Origin: Strigamia acuminata
Lineage: Eukaryota; Arthropoda; Chilopoda; Geophilomorpha; Linotaeniidae
Assembly: GCA_949358305.1 (NCBI GenBank)
Contig: OX442321.1
Location: 8,147,605-8,211,604, forward strand
Length of the DNA: 64,000 bases
Reading direction: 5' to 3'
Part shown: one piece after another, positions 24,001 to 34,600 of the stretch
How positions within the stretch are numbered: the first letter of the stretch is position 1
Layout: the number at the start of each line of letters is the position of its first letter
Translations under genes and position numbers: made by a program
The notes under the pieces: generated by a model
Databases searched by the model: none
Seen by the model: the letters and a program-made list of their open reading frames with translations, nothing else
What the model was told of the DNA's origin: nothing

Positions 24001-25086
24001 TCGAAATGTACGAACCGGACACGAATGTGTGGTACAAAATGGCGCCCATGTACGTTAACAAAATGGGTCATTCAGCAGTCTGTTCGAACAATTTAATTAT
24101 CGTGTGTGGAGGAATTGGATTAATTAATAAACCACACGGCGAAATATTAAATTCGGTCGAGATTTATAGTCCGAGTACTGACGAGTAAATTCTCCCATAT
24201 TTTTAAATAACAAAATTAAAAATTAAAAGAATAAAAAATTTGTTGCAGATGGACGCGTGGATTCGATTTGCGAATCCCTCGCTGTTTTTCATCACTCGTG
24301 GAACTTAATTCCAGCCTCTATTTAGTGGGTGGTATCAGTTTGTCGACACAACCCAAAGGCAGCATTTCTGTGATCGACAAATGCGACAATTACAAATCGT
24401 GCTGGAATCCGTCGATCGAAACAAATTGTCCGGTTCATTCAGCCGCGGTCGGAGTCATGAGTGAGGATTTATTCAGCATTTCAAACCCGAGAAATTTAAC
24501 TCTAACCGTTTAACGACTTTTTTATGTTGATGACATTTACATTTACCCGTATGACGTCTCCCAAACTATAAAAAGAATAAAAAATAATAAATCATCCTTT
24601 TTATTTTTGCGTATAATTCCATATTTGGACGTTGTCTTTTTCCAGCACATTTTTGCACCGCAGTCAATCAAAAGAAGATAGACGTTTATAACCATAATAT
24701 TTAGTTATTATTTAAGGCTTAACAAAACAGGTTTTGCTTTATAGTCGCGGTAAAGTGAAACGGTGCATTGGATTATTTCGTATTACTCGTTCAATGATCC
24801 ATTTTAATATTCCATTGTATTCTTCTTGGAAAAGATTTATATTTTATAAACGAAAAACTTCCTGATTTCATTTAGTTTTTGTGTTTTTTCCGATTTAGAT
24901 TCGCATTTATGCGTCGTCGGAGGACTTTGCTCGCAAATTGGAGGTCCGGTGTCGTTTGGAAATTGCTACGACGTCGAAACGAGCAAGAAAGTTTTCGATT
25001 TCAACGTGTCACTTCCGGTGAATTTAACAGGGATGTCTTGCGTACAAGTACCGCTCGATTTGGCTGCTAGCATGAAACGAACATGA
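21066..25086 (+). CDS. BTB-BACK-IQ-kelch protein, 956 aa, 13 exons
   Basis: Kelch-like Cul3-adaptor architecture with an unusual calmodulin-binding insert. Exons: 21066-~21569, 21645-21938, 22000-22088, 22147-22346, 22410-22650, 22715-22915, 22989-23331, 23390-23422, 23486-23564, 23642-23930, 23987-24184, 24249-24460, 24899-25086; phases close throughout. Exons 1-2 encode a disordered Ser/Pro-rich N-terminus. BTB is split across exons 3-4 (CDVTLVVEGRNFYS then AVLCGNSTWF). BACK covers exons 5-6 (SEVQVFDAAVAWLSHDW). Exon 7 holds three IQ motifs (RIQAAWRGWRMRK, VIQGAYRGHLTR, VIQKAFKRYLKRK). Kelch blades follow (LIGGYD, IYVTGGSN, FAIGGCD, IIVCGG, LYLVGG) and the last blade is VVGGLCSQIGG in exon 13. 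The exon 1 donor is weak and its exact end is uncertain. Substrate is unknown. Confidence 0.88.
21608..21642. repeat. (ATTT)n microsatellite in intron 1 of the BTB-kelch gene
   Basis: Eight or so copies of attt immediately upstream of the GTAG acceptor at 21643-21644. The array forms the pyrimidine tract of that splice site, so length changes could affect splicing. Confidence 0.8.
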
Positions 25087-26459
25087 ATTTAAAATCGCAA
25101 ACAACAAAAAAAAGAGAAAAAGAGAGTGAAATAAAATGAAACAATTTAAAAAAAAGAAATATTTCTTACATTTTTGCCTCGTGATTCAAGAGAATTCAAA
25201 TGTTGTTAAAGGACACACGGGTTTTCTTGCTGGTGTCAACATCCTCGAGTTCACGTTCGCGTCGTGTGGCCTGTACTCGTAAAGAAACCCGCGAAACGGA
25301 AACAACAACAACGCAGATAGGCCTAAAACTTGTAATTGATTATCATTATTATTATTTGTTTTTAACTCGTGATTTTCGCCGCCCTTTTTATCCACTTCTC
25401 TCGACTATTTGCAGCAAATGGCCACCTCGAACCCGCAATTTTTAGACACAATATTGTTTTCCACCAAATTAAAAGGCAAGTTGGCAGATAAAACTGTAAA
25501 AATTAAACGTAATGTTTTTTTGTTTTTTAAAATTTTTTTTCTTTTTCAATTTCTTTAGCACTTTTGATTGCAGACGACAGTTTTCGTCTGAACTCGAGTT
25601 CATTTCGCCCTGGGGCACTGAGTTGGTGGCTTGGAGGTGCAGACGCGAGTCACTGGCCTACAATTCACCTGTAGAGGTGGTTGAGGCGAGACACGAGGAG
25701 CTTCCATGAGCACTTACCGGTAGTTGAAGGATTTTTTGACTCTTCACAAATTGCACCTAGTCAACCAGCTTCATTAATCATGACAGGTAAATCCATTCAA
25801 AACGCACTAATCATTTAATTCCGCACGAAACAGCAAACCCAATCGGTGACGGAAAAACCCAAAATCACCGTCGGTCTCCTTTAATCTATTTTATCTCACA
25901 CTTTTTTCACTAAAAAAAAAAAAATTTTTGATTTTCGTGAAAAATTGATAAAATATTTTCTCAATGGACCGAAATTGTAAAAGAATTTAAGCTATGCGGC
26001 CTTAAGGGCATGCTTTGACCCCTCCTTTCTTTCAAGTATCCCCTCACCTGGTTCCGGACTACATGAGGGGATATTTGGAGCAAATTCCACGAACGGTTTT
26101 AAATCCGGGTTGAGTGTTGCGTCGAGTCCTGTTTTTTTCGTTGTAAAGTGCAAATATTTATTATTTAACATATTCCGCGTATGGAGATAATTAAATTACA
26201 ATTAGGCAATTGTGGAAACGTGGAAAGATGTGATTTAGGGGGGTCTTATGACCCCCCACAAGCACGGCCGCTGACTAGCACCAGCGACATGTTTGACCTC
26301 ATGAAACGTTGGTTAATCAGTAATGCATGCCGCGAAATCCTAGCTGGATTCACGGTTAAGGTCTTCCTCGAGGGAGAAAGTTCAAACCGTCCCACGGTGC
26401 CTTGCAGATATGGGACACTGTGCAGAAACAGGAACTTAATGGTGTGGACTGTGGATGTG
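25087..26459. other. Spacer between the BTB-kelch and ZP genes; possible 5'-UTR exon
   Basis: No coding region is supported. At about 25560-25790 the base composition rises to a GC-richer block bounded by TTGCAG-like and CAG|GTAAATCC-like borders. This may be a non-coding first exon of the ZP gene downstream, which is inference only. The rest is AT-rich. Confidence 0.4.
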
Positions 26460-26886
26460 ATGGAAGAAAAAAATTGGAAAAGGACACGCCGGTTGCTTTT
26501 ATTGCATTTACGTTTGTTCATTTTTGTTTTGTTTTGTTCTGTAGGCTTTGTGGAATATGTGGCGTCATCTTTATTGTTTTTAATCGTTCACGTGACGTTT
26601 CAAGTGAGTTACAGCTCGGTTTTTGAATGAATTAAACAGTTAAATTGATTTCTTATCTCTACTTTTATCTGTTTAAGTTATTTATTTATTTATTTATTGC
26701 AGTTTATTGCTGCGAGAATGTGTTTGTCTAATTTAATTTATTCTCACCAGGCTGTGTTGACATAGTTTATTAACAGTAATTATTTTCGCTGACCTTGACC
26801 CTGCAAACTTATTTTTTTGTACAAACACTGGTTAAGAAATTAAAACGAAAAAATTAAACTTCCTTATGCAATGAAACGAATAAAAA

Positions 26887-26917
<31 letters not shown>

Positions 26918-29805
26918 AACAAGCTTTTTAAAATTCTATTTGCAAATGCATTGAAAAGTTGATTGAACTTGACTTTTCTTCTTTCCTCGCTTTCCACTTA
27001 ATAGTTTATACCCAATGACATTTTTTCGCATTCTTTCCTTCCTCCTGCCTGTATAATTTAACCACTTTTTTCCCAACTGCGCGAACCATCGCGTGGGAGA
27101 CGAACAAAAACATCTAAATAGGCCTACTCGAGATTAAATAATCTGCATGGAAACTATGTTAAAGCTCGTTTTCATCATCACATTATTTTTTTTACCTCAC
27201 TCACCCTAAGCTATATTCACTTAACATTCCAAACCTAAAAAAAATAAATTAAATCTGATGATTAAACCCAAGTAACACACACAATATTTTATATTTATAA
27301 CCCGATAATTACAAGCTGCACTTAAGATTTCTCCAAAGTTATTATTAGCATTGGAATCCCATTAGTCAATATTTTGCAAACCTTCGGGTTGGTTTTCTAC
27401 ACACACAGGTGAATTGCTTATGGCAAACAAAAACATAAACACTCCCGCCACCTGTTGCAATTCAAATTAATCAATAAATAAATAAATAAATAAAACGTTT
27501 TTTGTTTGTTTATTCTCTAGGTTGTTTGCGAGCAATGGGCCCTGGATGCGACGAACAGACCGACGAATTTACCGGTTTTGAAGAATCTGGACGTTCAGTG
27601 TTATAAAAATCACATGTCCGTGAGAGCTGAATTCAGCGGGCCTTTTCCAGGAACGATTTTCTCGAAGGGCAATTCAGCGCACGAAAGTTGCGTTTATGTT
27701 GCAGCGAACACCAGAAGGCAGAATTACCAGTTTGATATTCAATACGATAAGTGAGTAGAATTTAGAAACGTACAATGTGTAATTCAAGTTTGTTTTTTTA
27801 TTTATTTTTTTAATTTTTTTTTTATTGTTTGTGATTACAGGTGTGGCACAAGACCAGATATTAATGGCAGATTGTACGAAAACACCATCGTCGTTCAGTA
27901 TGGGTCAGATTTGATCGAAGTTTGGGACGAAGCTAAGCGGCTTAGATGCGAATGGTTTAACGATTATCAGAAAACTCAGGCGGCTAATCCGCCCGTTTTG
28001 ATCGATGATTTGGAGGAGGTATGTTGCGGCGATGCTGTTTTTACTTGTTTGGTTGGGATTTTTGTGTTGAAATGTGGGGGAAATTGGAGATATTCGTGTT
28101 TTTTTTTTTACGCGGCAGGGGATAGATTGGTTTCTCACGTATTGTGTTAGATTAATTTACATTGACAATGATGTGTCACAAGTTTAATTTATGTCTGTGG
28201 GGTTCCGTTTGAAGTTGGTTCCCTGGTGAGCGTTGTTATCTCGGAGATGGAATCGTGATAATGCTGCGAGTTTGAAAGGAAAGTTTGAAAAAAATCGACA
28301 AACTGGTGATTTGCGGTGTGTTGGTTCACCAATCAGCATCTAGGAAGTGGCTTACCGGCCGCACCCGCAGGTCCCGCGGCGCAGGGGGGATCTGAGAAAA
28401 AGTGGGTCCCGAACGAAAAAGAGGAACCCGAACGAAAAAGAGGAAACTTTGATTTGTTCAAATTTTACTGAAATTTTCCTATGATTTTCCCCACATTCTT
28501 CTTACAGTTTTCCTGCATTTTTCTCGCATTTTTCTCACATTTTTCTCACATTTTTCTCACATTTTTCTCACATTTTTCTCGCATTTTACTATCATTTTTC
28601 GCAAATTTTTCTCACATTTTTCTCGCATTTCACTATCATTTTTCTCACATTTTTCTCACATTTTTCTCACATTTTTCTCACATTTTTCTCGCATTTTACT
28701 ATCATTTTTCGCAAATTTTTCTCACATTTCTTTCACATTTTTCTCGCATTTTACTAGCATTTTTTCGCATTTTACTAGCATTTTTTCGCATTTTACTAGC
28801 ACTTTTTCGCATTTTACTAGCATTTTTCTCGCATTTTTCTTGCATTTTCCCTACATTTTTCCACATTTTTCCCACATTTCTTTCACATTTTCTCACGAGC
28901 GCCCATCACTCGCGTTGCTTAATTGTATCCCATTTCGCCCCTAGATCCAACAAGAGTTTGTTGGTGACCACGTCGAAGTGTGGATGGAAATCCAAGAAGG
29001 TCAAGGTCCCTGGGCCAGCCAAGTATCGGGCATCGTCCCACTCGGCTCAACACTAACCCTCGTCGTCGCCATCAACGATGCGAGCAACGAATTCGACATG
29101 CTGGTCCACTCCTGCGTCGCATCCGACGGTACCCGACAACCCTTGCTCCTCACCGACGACAAAGGCTGCGTCATGAGAGAGAAAATGTTCGGACCATTCC
29201 AGAAGATGCGAGTGCAAGACGCACGCGCCACCGTCATCACGTACGCCCAATTCAAGGCTTTCAAATTCCCCGACGCGCTCTCGGTTCAAATGCAATGCCG
29301 GGTCATCATCTGCCGCCACTCGTGCCCCGAACATTGTCAGAAATCGACCCTGCAGTCACGAAGCGACAACGGCACTTCTTTGCCGCCCACGCCGCAACCG
29401 CTGCGCCAGACAATGCCCGGCATGGACGGAGCGAGTATTCCGCCGCCAGTCGGCCCGAGGAATATCCGAATTCGGCGGGACAGTGACAACGGAGACGAAT
29501 TCGGCGTTGCCGTCACGTTCCAAGCGATTTCTCGCGCCGATTTGGCGTTTTCGCCGAGTAATTTGGACGACGTCGACGTTCTGGCCGGCCATGTTGGCCG
29601 AGATGGCGTCTTGTGTTTGCCTTCCGTTCAGTTTTCGTTGTTATTTATCTTTCTGTGCACGGTAACCGTCATTGCTATTGGTATTGCGGCCATTCTCACC
29701 TATCGTTACTACACGAGGTTGGAAAAGAGTAAAAACTGTAAAAATGGCGGCGTTGCGGCTACTAGTAATGGAATCACGCGAGTACAGAGAACTAAACTTC
29801 AGTAA
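26460..29805 (+). CDS. Zona pellucida (ZP) domain transmembrane protein, piopio/trynity-like, ~470 aa
   Basis: Apical extracellular matrix protein of cuticle-secreting epithelia; ZP proteins polymerise at the apical surface. Exons: 26460-26603, 27521-27750, 27841-28018, 28945-29805. Exon 1 is MEEKNW followed by a hydrophobic signal sequence; an upstream in-frame ATG exists, so the start is provisional. The ZP domain runs from LDVQCYKNHMSV through AEFSGPFPGTIFSKG and CVYV to ENTIVVQYG, EVWDEAKRLRCEW, GPWASQVSGIVPLG, FDMLVHSC and FKFPDALSVQMQC. The VQY/EVWD/RLRC and GPWAS.VSGIV phrases resemble piopio more than dusky/miniature. A basic stretch RNIRIRRDS after the domain may serve as the furin-type release site. 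A C-terminal membrane helix (FIFLCTVTVIAIGIAAILTY) and short cytoplasmic tail end the protein. Intron 3 carries a minisatellite. Confidence 0.88.
28480..28895. repeat. T-rich minisatellite, unit ~11-15 bp (cacatttttct / gcattttactag)
   Basis: About 400 bp of tandem imperfect copies of cacatttttct, gcattttt and gcattttactag variants inside intron 3 of the ZP gene. Both strands stay open over most of it simply because of the repeat. It ends about 50 bp before the acceptor of exon 4. Confidence 0.92.
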
Positions 29806-30054
29806 TTTTTGTATACAAATAATTTGTTCGTTGTACGGGGATAGATAGAGTAGAAAAAAAATTTATTATAATTTTTTTTATTATATTTAATTTTTCCATT
29901 AATTATTTTTTTTTTTACTTTTTTAATTTATCCTTATGACACAATAGTCCGTACCAGAGATTTTCACCAATAATAAGTTATTTGAAAATGATAACACTAT
30001 TTTGATTGTAAAAAGAATAAAGTAAACATTTTGCTCAATATATTTAGTTCTTTT
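29806..30054. other. Convergent 3' UTR interval
   Basis: Short AT-rich spacer between the ZP gene (+) and the first HSP20-like gene (-), with AATAAA-type sequences on both strands. Nothing else was recognised. Confidence 0.6.
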
Positions 30055-30510
30055 TTATCGTTCTTCCGAAGGTTCTCTAAATCTGAAAGTTTTTCTTAAC
30101 CGCGATCTCAAATTCTCGGTCAAAACTGGAATTTTCTTCAAGAAAAAACTCCAGAACAGATCGTCTTGCGGAGGACATTGTCCCTTTTTACACTTTCTTC
30201 CGATAACTAATACTCTGCCAAAAAGATTCTTACTCGTGATTCGGTTGTAGCCGGACGGAATGTGGTACTCTTCTGTACCCGTTACCCATTTGCCGTCGTT
30301 CTCGAACAAAGAATTTACTTTGACAACATGATTTTCAATCACAACTGTCGTGTCCGACATTCCGACGTTCACATTTAAAATCCACGTATCCTTGGTCTGA
30401 TTGACCCTTCCGAGCGGGACACCGTGATCGATCTGATGGAAATAAAGATAATAATTTTTGATGAAAACTATGCAAATCCATGCTAAGACAAAATGCATCC
30501 ACGGACCCAT
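30055..30510 (-). CDS. Membrane-anchored/secreted HSP20-like protein, paralog A, 151 aa
   Basis: Start chosen at 30510 (MGPWMHFVLAW), which directly follows a splice-acceptor-like TTTTGCCTTCCAG; a 5'-UTR intron is likely. A hydrophobic N-terminal helix (FVLAWICIVFI) would act as signal or anchor. The core from TKDTWILNVNVG through VVIENHVVKV, NDGKWVTG, EEYHIPSGY and NLFGRVLVIGRK has the strand order and spacing of an alpha-crystallin domain: an opening D.W.L.V.V strand, a V.N..V strand, a charged loop, and Y.IP.G.....S..G.L.V. The tail is basic (RSRLRKTFRFRE). Paralogs B and C share the same core. Classic small heat-shock proteins are cytosolic, so the leader is unusual. The family call is from pattern, not a search. 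Confidence 0.62.
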   Translation of the reverse strand: MGPWMHFVLAWICIVFIKNYYLYFHQIDHGVPLGRVNQTKDTWILNVNVGMSDTTVVIENHVVKVNSLFENDGKWVTGTEEYHIPSGYNRITSKNLFGRVLVIGRKCKKGQCPPQDDLFWSFFLKKIPVLTENLRSRLRKTFRFREPSEER

Positions 30511-30938
30511 TCTGGAAGGCAAAAATAGAATTAAACAAATCAAAAGTTTGTATTTGTATTTGCAATATTGCACCTATCATGATACTATTGATTTTGACGT
30601 GTTTTTGATGTGAAATTAGGACTCACATTTTACATAATTGTAATAATGCACACAGCGCGATTTTCAATTTTTTTTACTGCATTGTCTGTATTGACTGTAT
30701 TGTCATTGTGATTATTCTAAACGAAAATAAAAATATTATTATTTCAATATTCATTTTTTTTTATTTATACAAAAAGATACAGAAGATATATGCAATTTTT
30801 TTCCACTTTTTAAAAGAAAAGAGAAATAAAGAAAGAAGAAAAACAACAAAAATAAAAGAAAATAAATAAAAAAAATATACATACTTTTTATAACTTAAAT
30901 TAAACCAAAATCGACAAGATTAGCTGTAAGAAACTGCA

Positions 30939-31436
30939 TCATGTTCTTCCTTTAGGGTTCGGGTTCGTCGGTATTTCTTTCCACATCAACGTAGTGATGT
31001 TTGGAAACCTAAAAAACTGGTTTAGCAGCGTAGAGTAACTAGAGTTTCTTGGGCCCATCCAAGGCCAACCTTTCACGGTTTTCGGCGGGTCCACAGCGAC
31101 GGGTCTCCGAGCAGTCACTATCACCTTCCCAAGAAAACTTCGAGTGGTCACTTTTTTATAATCGTGTGGGATCGTAAAACGTTCGTTGACATTTTTCCAC
31201 TCGCCATTTTCTTTGTAGCGACCGAAGAACGTCACTTGCGAATTGAGCACTTTGACGCTTGTTTTTGCACCGAAACCTAAATTGATCACTAACACCCATT
31301 TCTCGTGCGATTGTGTGATTTTCCCGTATAACCCTTCTTCGCTGTATATTCCTTTATTTATTTCGTCTGATTGGTAGGTGGACCAGCAGATGGTGGAGAG
31401 CCATATGAATATAAAGATAAGGACACATCTTTTCAT
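30939..31436 (-). CDS. Secreted HSP20-like protein, paralog B, 165 aa
   Basis: ATG at 31436 gives MKRCVLIFIFIWLSTICWS, a textbook signal peptide. A splice-acceptor-like TGACATTACAG lies immediately before the ATG, as in paralog A. The core (YGKITQSHEKWVLVINLG, KTSVKVLNSQVTFFG, KENGEWKNV, RFTIPHDY, TTRSFLGKVIVTARR) aligns with A and C without large gaps. The C-terminal ~55 residues are Pro/Trp-rich with an N-glycosylation-type NSS and are not shared with A or C. No ER-retention signal is seen. A secreted chaperone-like role is possible; the function is unknown. Confidence 0.65.
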   Translation of the reverse strand: MKRCVLIFIFIWLSTICWSTYQSDEINKGIYSEEGLYGKITQSHEKWVLVINLGFGAKTSVKVLNSQVTFFGRYKENGEWKNVNERFTIPHDYKKVTTRSFLGKVIVTARRPVAVDPPKTVKGWPWMGPRNSSYSTLLNQFFRFPNITTLMWKEIPTNPNPKGRT

Positions 31437-31908
31437 GCTGTAATGTCAAAGAAGAGAAATAAAACCGTTGTTATAGAATTAGAACTAAATTTTGACACTT
31501 ACAACGCTAGGCTATCATCCTGTGGACGACAGATACGCGAAAGGAATAAACTCATTGGATTTTAGTCGATTTTTTTTAAAAAGTGGGATTTACATTTTAT
31601 AATGAATGTATGATTATATTACTAAGAATTTAGGGATATGGTCACAAAAAGAGGTTATTACTGAGGATATATTTGTTGTTGCTGGTTGCTATAACAATGC
31701 CGAGCCAATCAGAGTGCAATAAGCCGAGTTGTATGTCTATAGACAATTTATTTATTTCCAAAATGGCAGCTTCGTACAAAGTAAACCCACGTTATTTTTC
31801 AAGGGATTAATAGATTCACACTATTTTACAGATTTTTTTACAGACAAACACTTGAATGGCGCAATAAATTAAAACGATACATACAACACACACAATTTAT
31901 TGATAATC

Positions 31909-32387
31909 CTAATCAAACTTTCTGAACAACCATTTTAAAACTGTGCTAGGAAAAGTCCAAACAAAATGCTTTCTCCAGATCCACTTGAAAAGCCAATCAC
32001 CCTCATATCTCGCGACGACTTTTAATTTACCAAAAAATGAATTTGTTGCAATTGTGCTGTAGCCGGCTGGGATTCTATACTGGACCGATAAAGTCGTCCA
32101 CAGGCCGTTCTCTAAGTAGTGACCAGTAATTAACACGCGATTATTGACGATGTAGATGCGTGTGGTGGCCAGAAAACCAAAGTCCATCTCTAAAATCCAT
32201 TTATCACTGGTTTGAGTCACATTTCCGAACTTTAATTGCACTTGTTTGTCCATAAGAATATTTCTTTTCCACGACAAAAATAGCCATACAGCTAAACACA
32301 CTGAAATCAAGCATATTTTTAAAATTATGTCAGTGAAAAATTTGTATTTGCTATTTGCTAACCTGCAAACAAAGTTAACGGGGTCAT
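31909..32387 (-). CDS. Membrane-anchored/secreted HSP20-like protein, paralog C, 138 aa, 2 exons
   Basis: Exon 1 is only 25 nt (32387-32363, MTPLTLFA plus one base). It is spliced by a 62 nt intron to exon 2 (32300-31909), and the joined frame is exact. The N-terminus forms a hydrophobic leader (LTLFAVCLAVWLFLSW). The core is FGNVTQTSDKWILEMDFG, TTRIYIVNNRVLITG, LENGLWTTL, QYRIPAGY and TNSFFGKLKVVARY, colinear with paralogs A and B. Shared signatures of the trio are (F/Y)G.(V/I)TQ...KW(I/V)L, ENG.W and SF(F/L)GK. The C-terminus is short, aromatic and basic. All three lie head-to-tail on the minus strand, as expected from tandem duplication. Confidence 0.62.
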
Positions 32388-32728
32388 TCGAGGTAATTTG
32401 TTGGTTTGGTCTGTGGGTTGGTCCAATGTTTCGTCTGAATTTTGAACTGATGTTGGTGCACAGAGGGTATGACGGATTAATTTCTTCTTATTAGATTTCA
32501 TTACGCTAAATGTTTGTGTGGGTTTTTTGTTTTTATTCACCGAACATTTCTTAGGGTGTCACCGATCTTTCATTTCATTATTTTTACAGGGAGTTTTGTT
32601 AGAAGAGTAGCGACCATGTCTCTCCCTCTGGTGAGAAAGGTCTAAAAAGCACCTCGGTGTGACGATGGTTGATTTCCGGTTGTTTGTCGTTTCCCGATGA
32701 GTTTTGAAGGGATTTAATACGTTGAAGA

Positions 32729-34478
32729 ATGTTTTGTCGCACTGCAAACTTTAGGTTTTTATTGCTAGGGTCTCGGGCTAGCAATGTGCCGTGTGTGAAC
32801 AATTATGTTACGAGACAACAACGGATTTACGAAATTTCTAATTTGTACGGTATGGTTATTACGTCATTTGAAGTTTAAAAATTTAAAAATTTAAAATTTG
32901 AAATAAAAAACCCATAAAAATATTAAATATTCGTATGTTTTACAGGTGTGAGTGAGGTGGAGGCGAAGGATATGATGCGGGAGAACCAGAAATTAAAAAC
33001 GATCGACTTCAAACGGTTGGAGAAACAACTCAAAGTGCTGCGAAGTTTGCAAATCGAAACTAAAAACATTCAAAAATTCCCCAAAGTTGCCACACTCGTG
33101 TCTGGAAGGCTGAAAAACCGTTACTACACCTTGCTGGAACTCGGATTTAAAGATGTGACGATGGACGACATTGTCAAGTACTGAAAATAATATTTCCCTC
33201 ACGTTTTATTCCATTATAAAATAATAAAAATTGTTATTTAGATTCACGGATACAATTGCGCTCAACATCGAGTCCGACATGATAAGTTGGGACCCGATAG
33301 AATCAATTTGTTTAAACGTGGAAGGCCCGTCAAATTTAAAAGAAATAATTATAACGAAATACAAGGATAAATCCGTGATGACTCTAAAATGGTTGCATCG
33401 AGTCGTTCTTCTAGAATACCTCGTTTGGAAACTCAACCTTTCTCGCAATGACGTGATGGTCATGGTCGCTAAATATCCAAGTTTGGCTTCAAGTAGCATC
33501 ACTAACCTCAAGGACTGCATCGATATGTTGATCAACGACTACAAATTTACTCCAAAAAAGGTTATTTAAACTAATAATGATAATTCACTCGGAACTAAAC
33601 GCATTTATTTATTATTTTAGATCCAAGCGAATGGTTTTTTGCTAGTTTTATCTTTGGAAAGTGTCGACTATTTAATAACATTAAATCCGGTTCTCGGCGG
33701 AGTGCCAATTAAAAGTTTCGTGCTTCGGTTTCCTCGAATTTTAACATCGGACGCGAAAAACGTGCAGCAAGTGAACGAATATTTGAAGCAATTCGACGTT
33801 ATGAACGAACAGATTTTGACCACGGGGAATATATATTCGCTGAACCCCGCGACGCTGTTGAAACGACTCGAAAGCGTCGAATTCTACCCGGAAATAACAA
33901 AATTGAAACACGTCCGTTGTTATTTGGAAATAATTTATTATTTTGAAAAAGCCGTCAGTCGATTGGTGTACATCCGACCGTTCAATTTTGACAATATTTC
34001 CCTCGAGTTGCTAATTTCCTCCGAGAATAGGTTCAAGAAAGCATTCGCTTCGCTCTGTAAGAGTAAAAAACGTCGAGAAATTTCTCGATTTTTGTCCGAG
34101 AAATTTAATTTGCGCTATAATCTCATTTTCGCCAGGTTGAATTACAAAGGGAATTTTAACTGGGTCGACGTTGACTTGAAAACGGTTGAAAAAACGTTTG
34201 AATATCTGTTGGAAACGTTCAGCGAGTCTGAGATACTCAAAGACTTGCCCGTCGTTTTGTTTGATGTGGAATTAGTGAGGGAATTTGTGACGGAAAACCC
34301 AAATTTGACAATTGTGCGCGAAAAGCTTTTTGCTCTGGTTGATCCGTCCGATCAAGAAGATTCAGATGTTGAATCGAAAAGTCAATTGAAGTATGGGAAA
34401 TGTGTTTCAGATAGTCATTTATCGATTAAGAGTTATTTAAACCCCAAACAAGCACAGAAGAAACGTTCCCACTCGTGA
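32729..34478 (+). CDS. mTERF-family mitochondrial transcription termination factor, copy 1, 509 aa
   Basis: Mitochondrial DNA-binding protein that arrests or modulates mtDNA transcription; insects carry two such paralogs, mTTF and mTerf5. Exons: 32729-32849, 32946-33177, 33242-33560, 33621-34478, phases exact. The N-terminus MFCRTANFRFLLLGSRA is Arg-rich and non-acidic, a good mitochondrial presequence. The body is a run of alpha-helical ~30-residue repeats with the mterf pattern of Leu/Pro/Phe positions (NRYYTLLELGFKDVTMDDIV, VAKYPSLASSSI, RFPRILTSDAKNV, KDLPVVLFDVELV). Exons 3 and 4 have exactly the same lengths (319 and 858 nt) as those of the next gene, showing tandem duplication. Which of mTTF or mTerf5 it represents cannot be decided here. 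Confidence 0.85.
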
Positions 34479-34600
34479 TTTTGAAAATTTGTGTATTGAA
34501 ATAAAAAATAAATTGAGAATAAATTTTGGCACTGCTCTTTGGCTAGACGGGAGTCGTTTTGTGTTTCTATTGACATCCGCCAGGGGAGTCAGGCGATTGA

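Noticed and set aside
26181-26459. Long N-terminal extension of the ZP protein from an upstream ATG
   Set aside because: The extension has no conserved feature and would bury the signal sequence; the ATG at 26460 puts the hydrophobic leader at the N-terminus. Kept only as an alternative.
28481-29056. 191-codon open frame
   Set aside because: Its first two thirds are the T-rich minisatellite and the end overlaps the real ZP exon in another frame.
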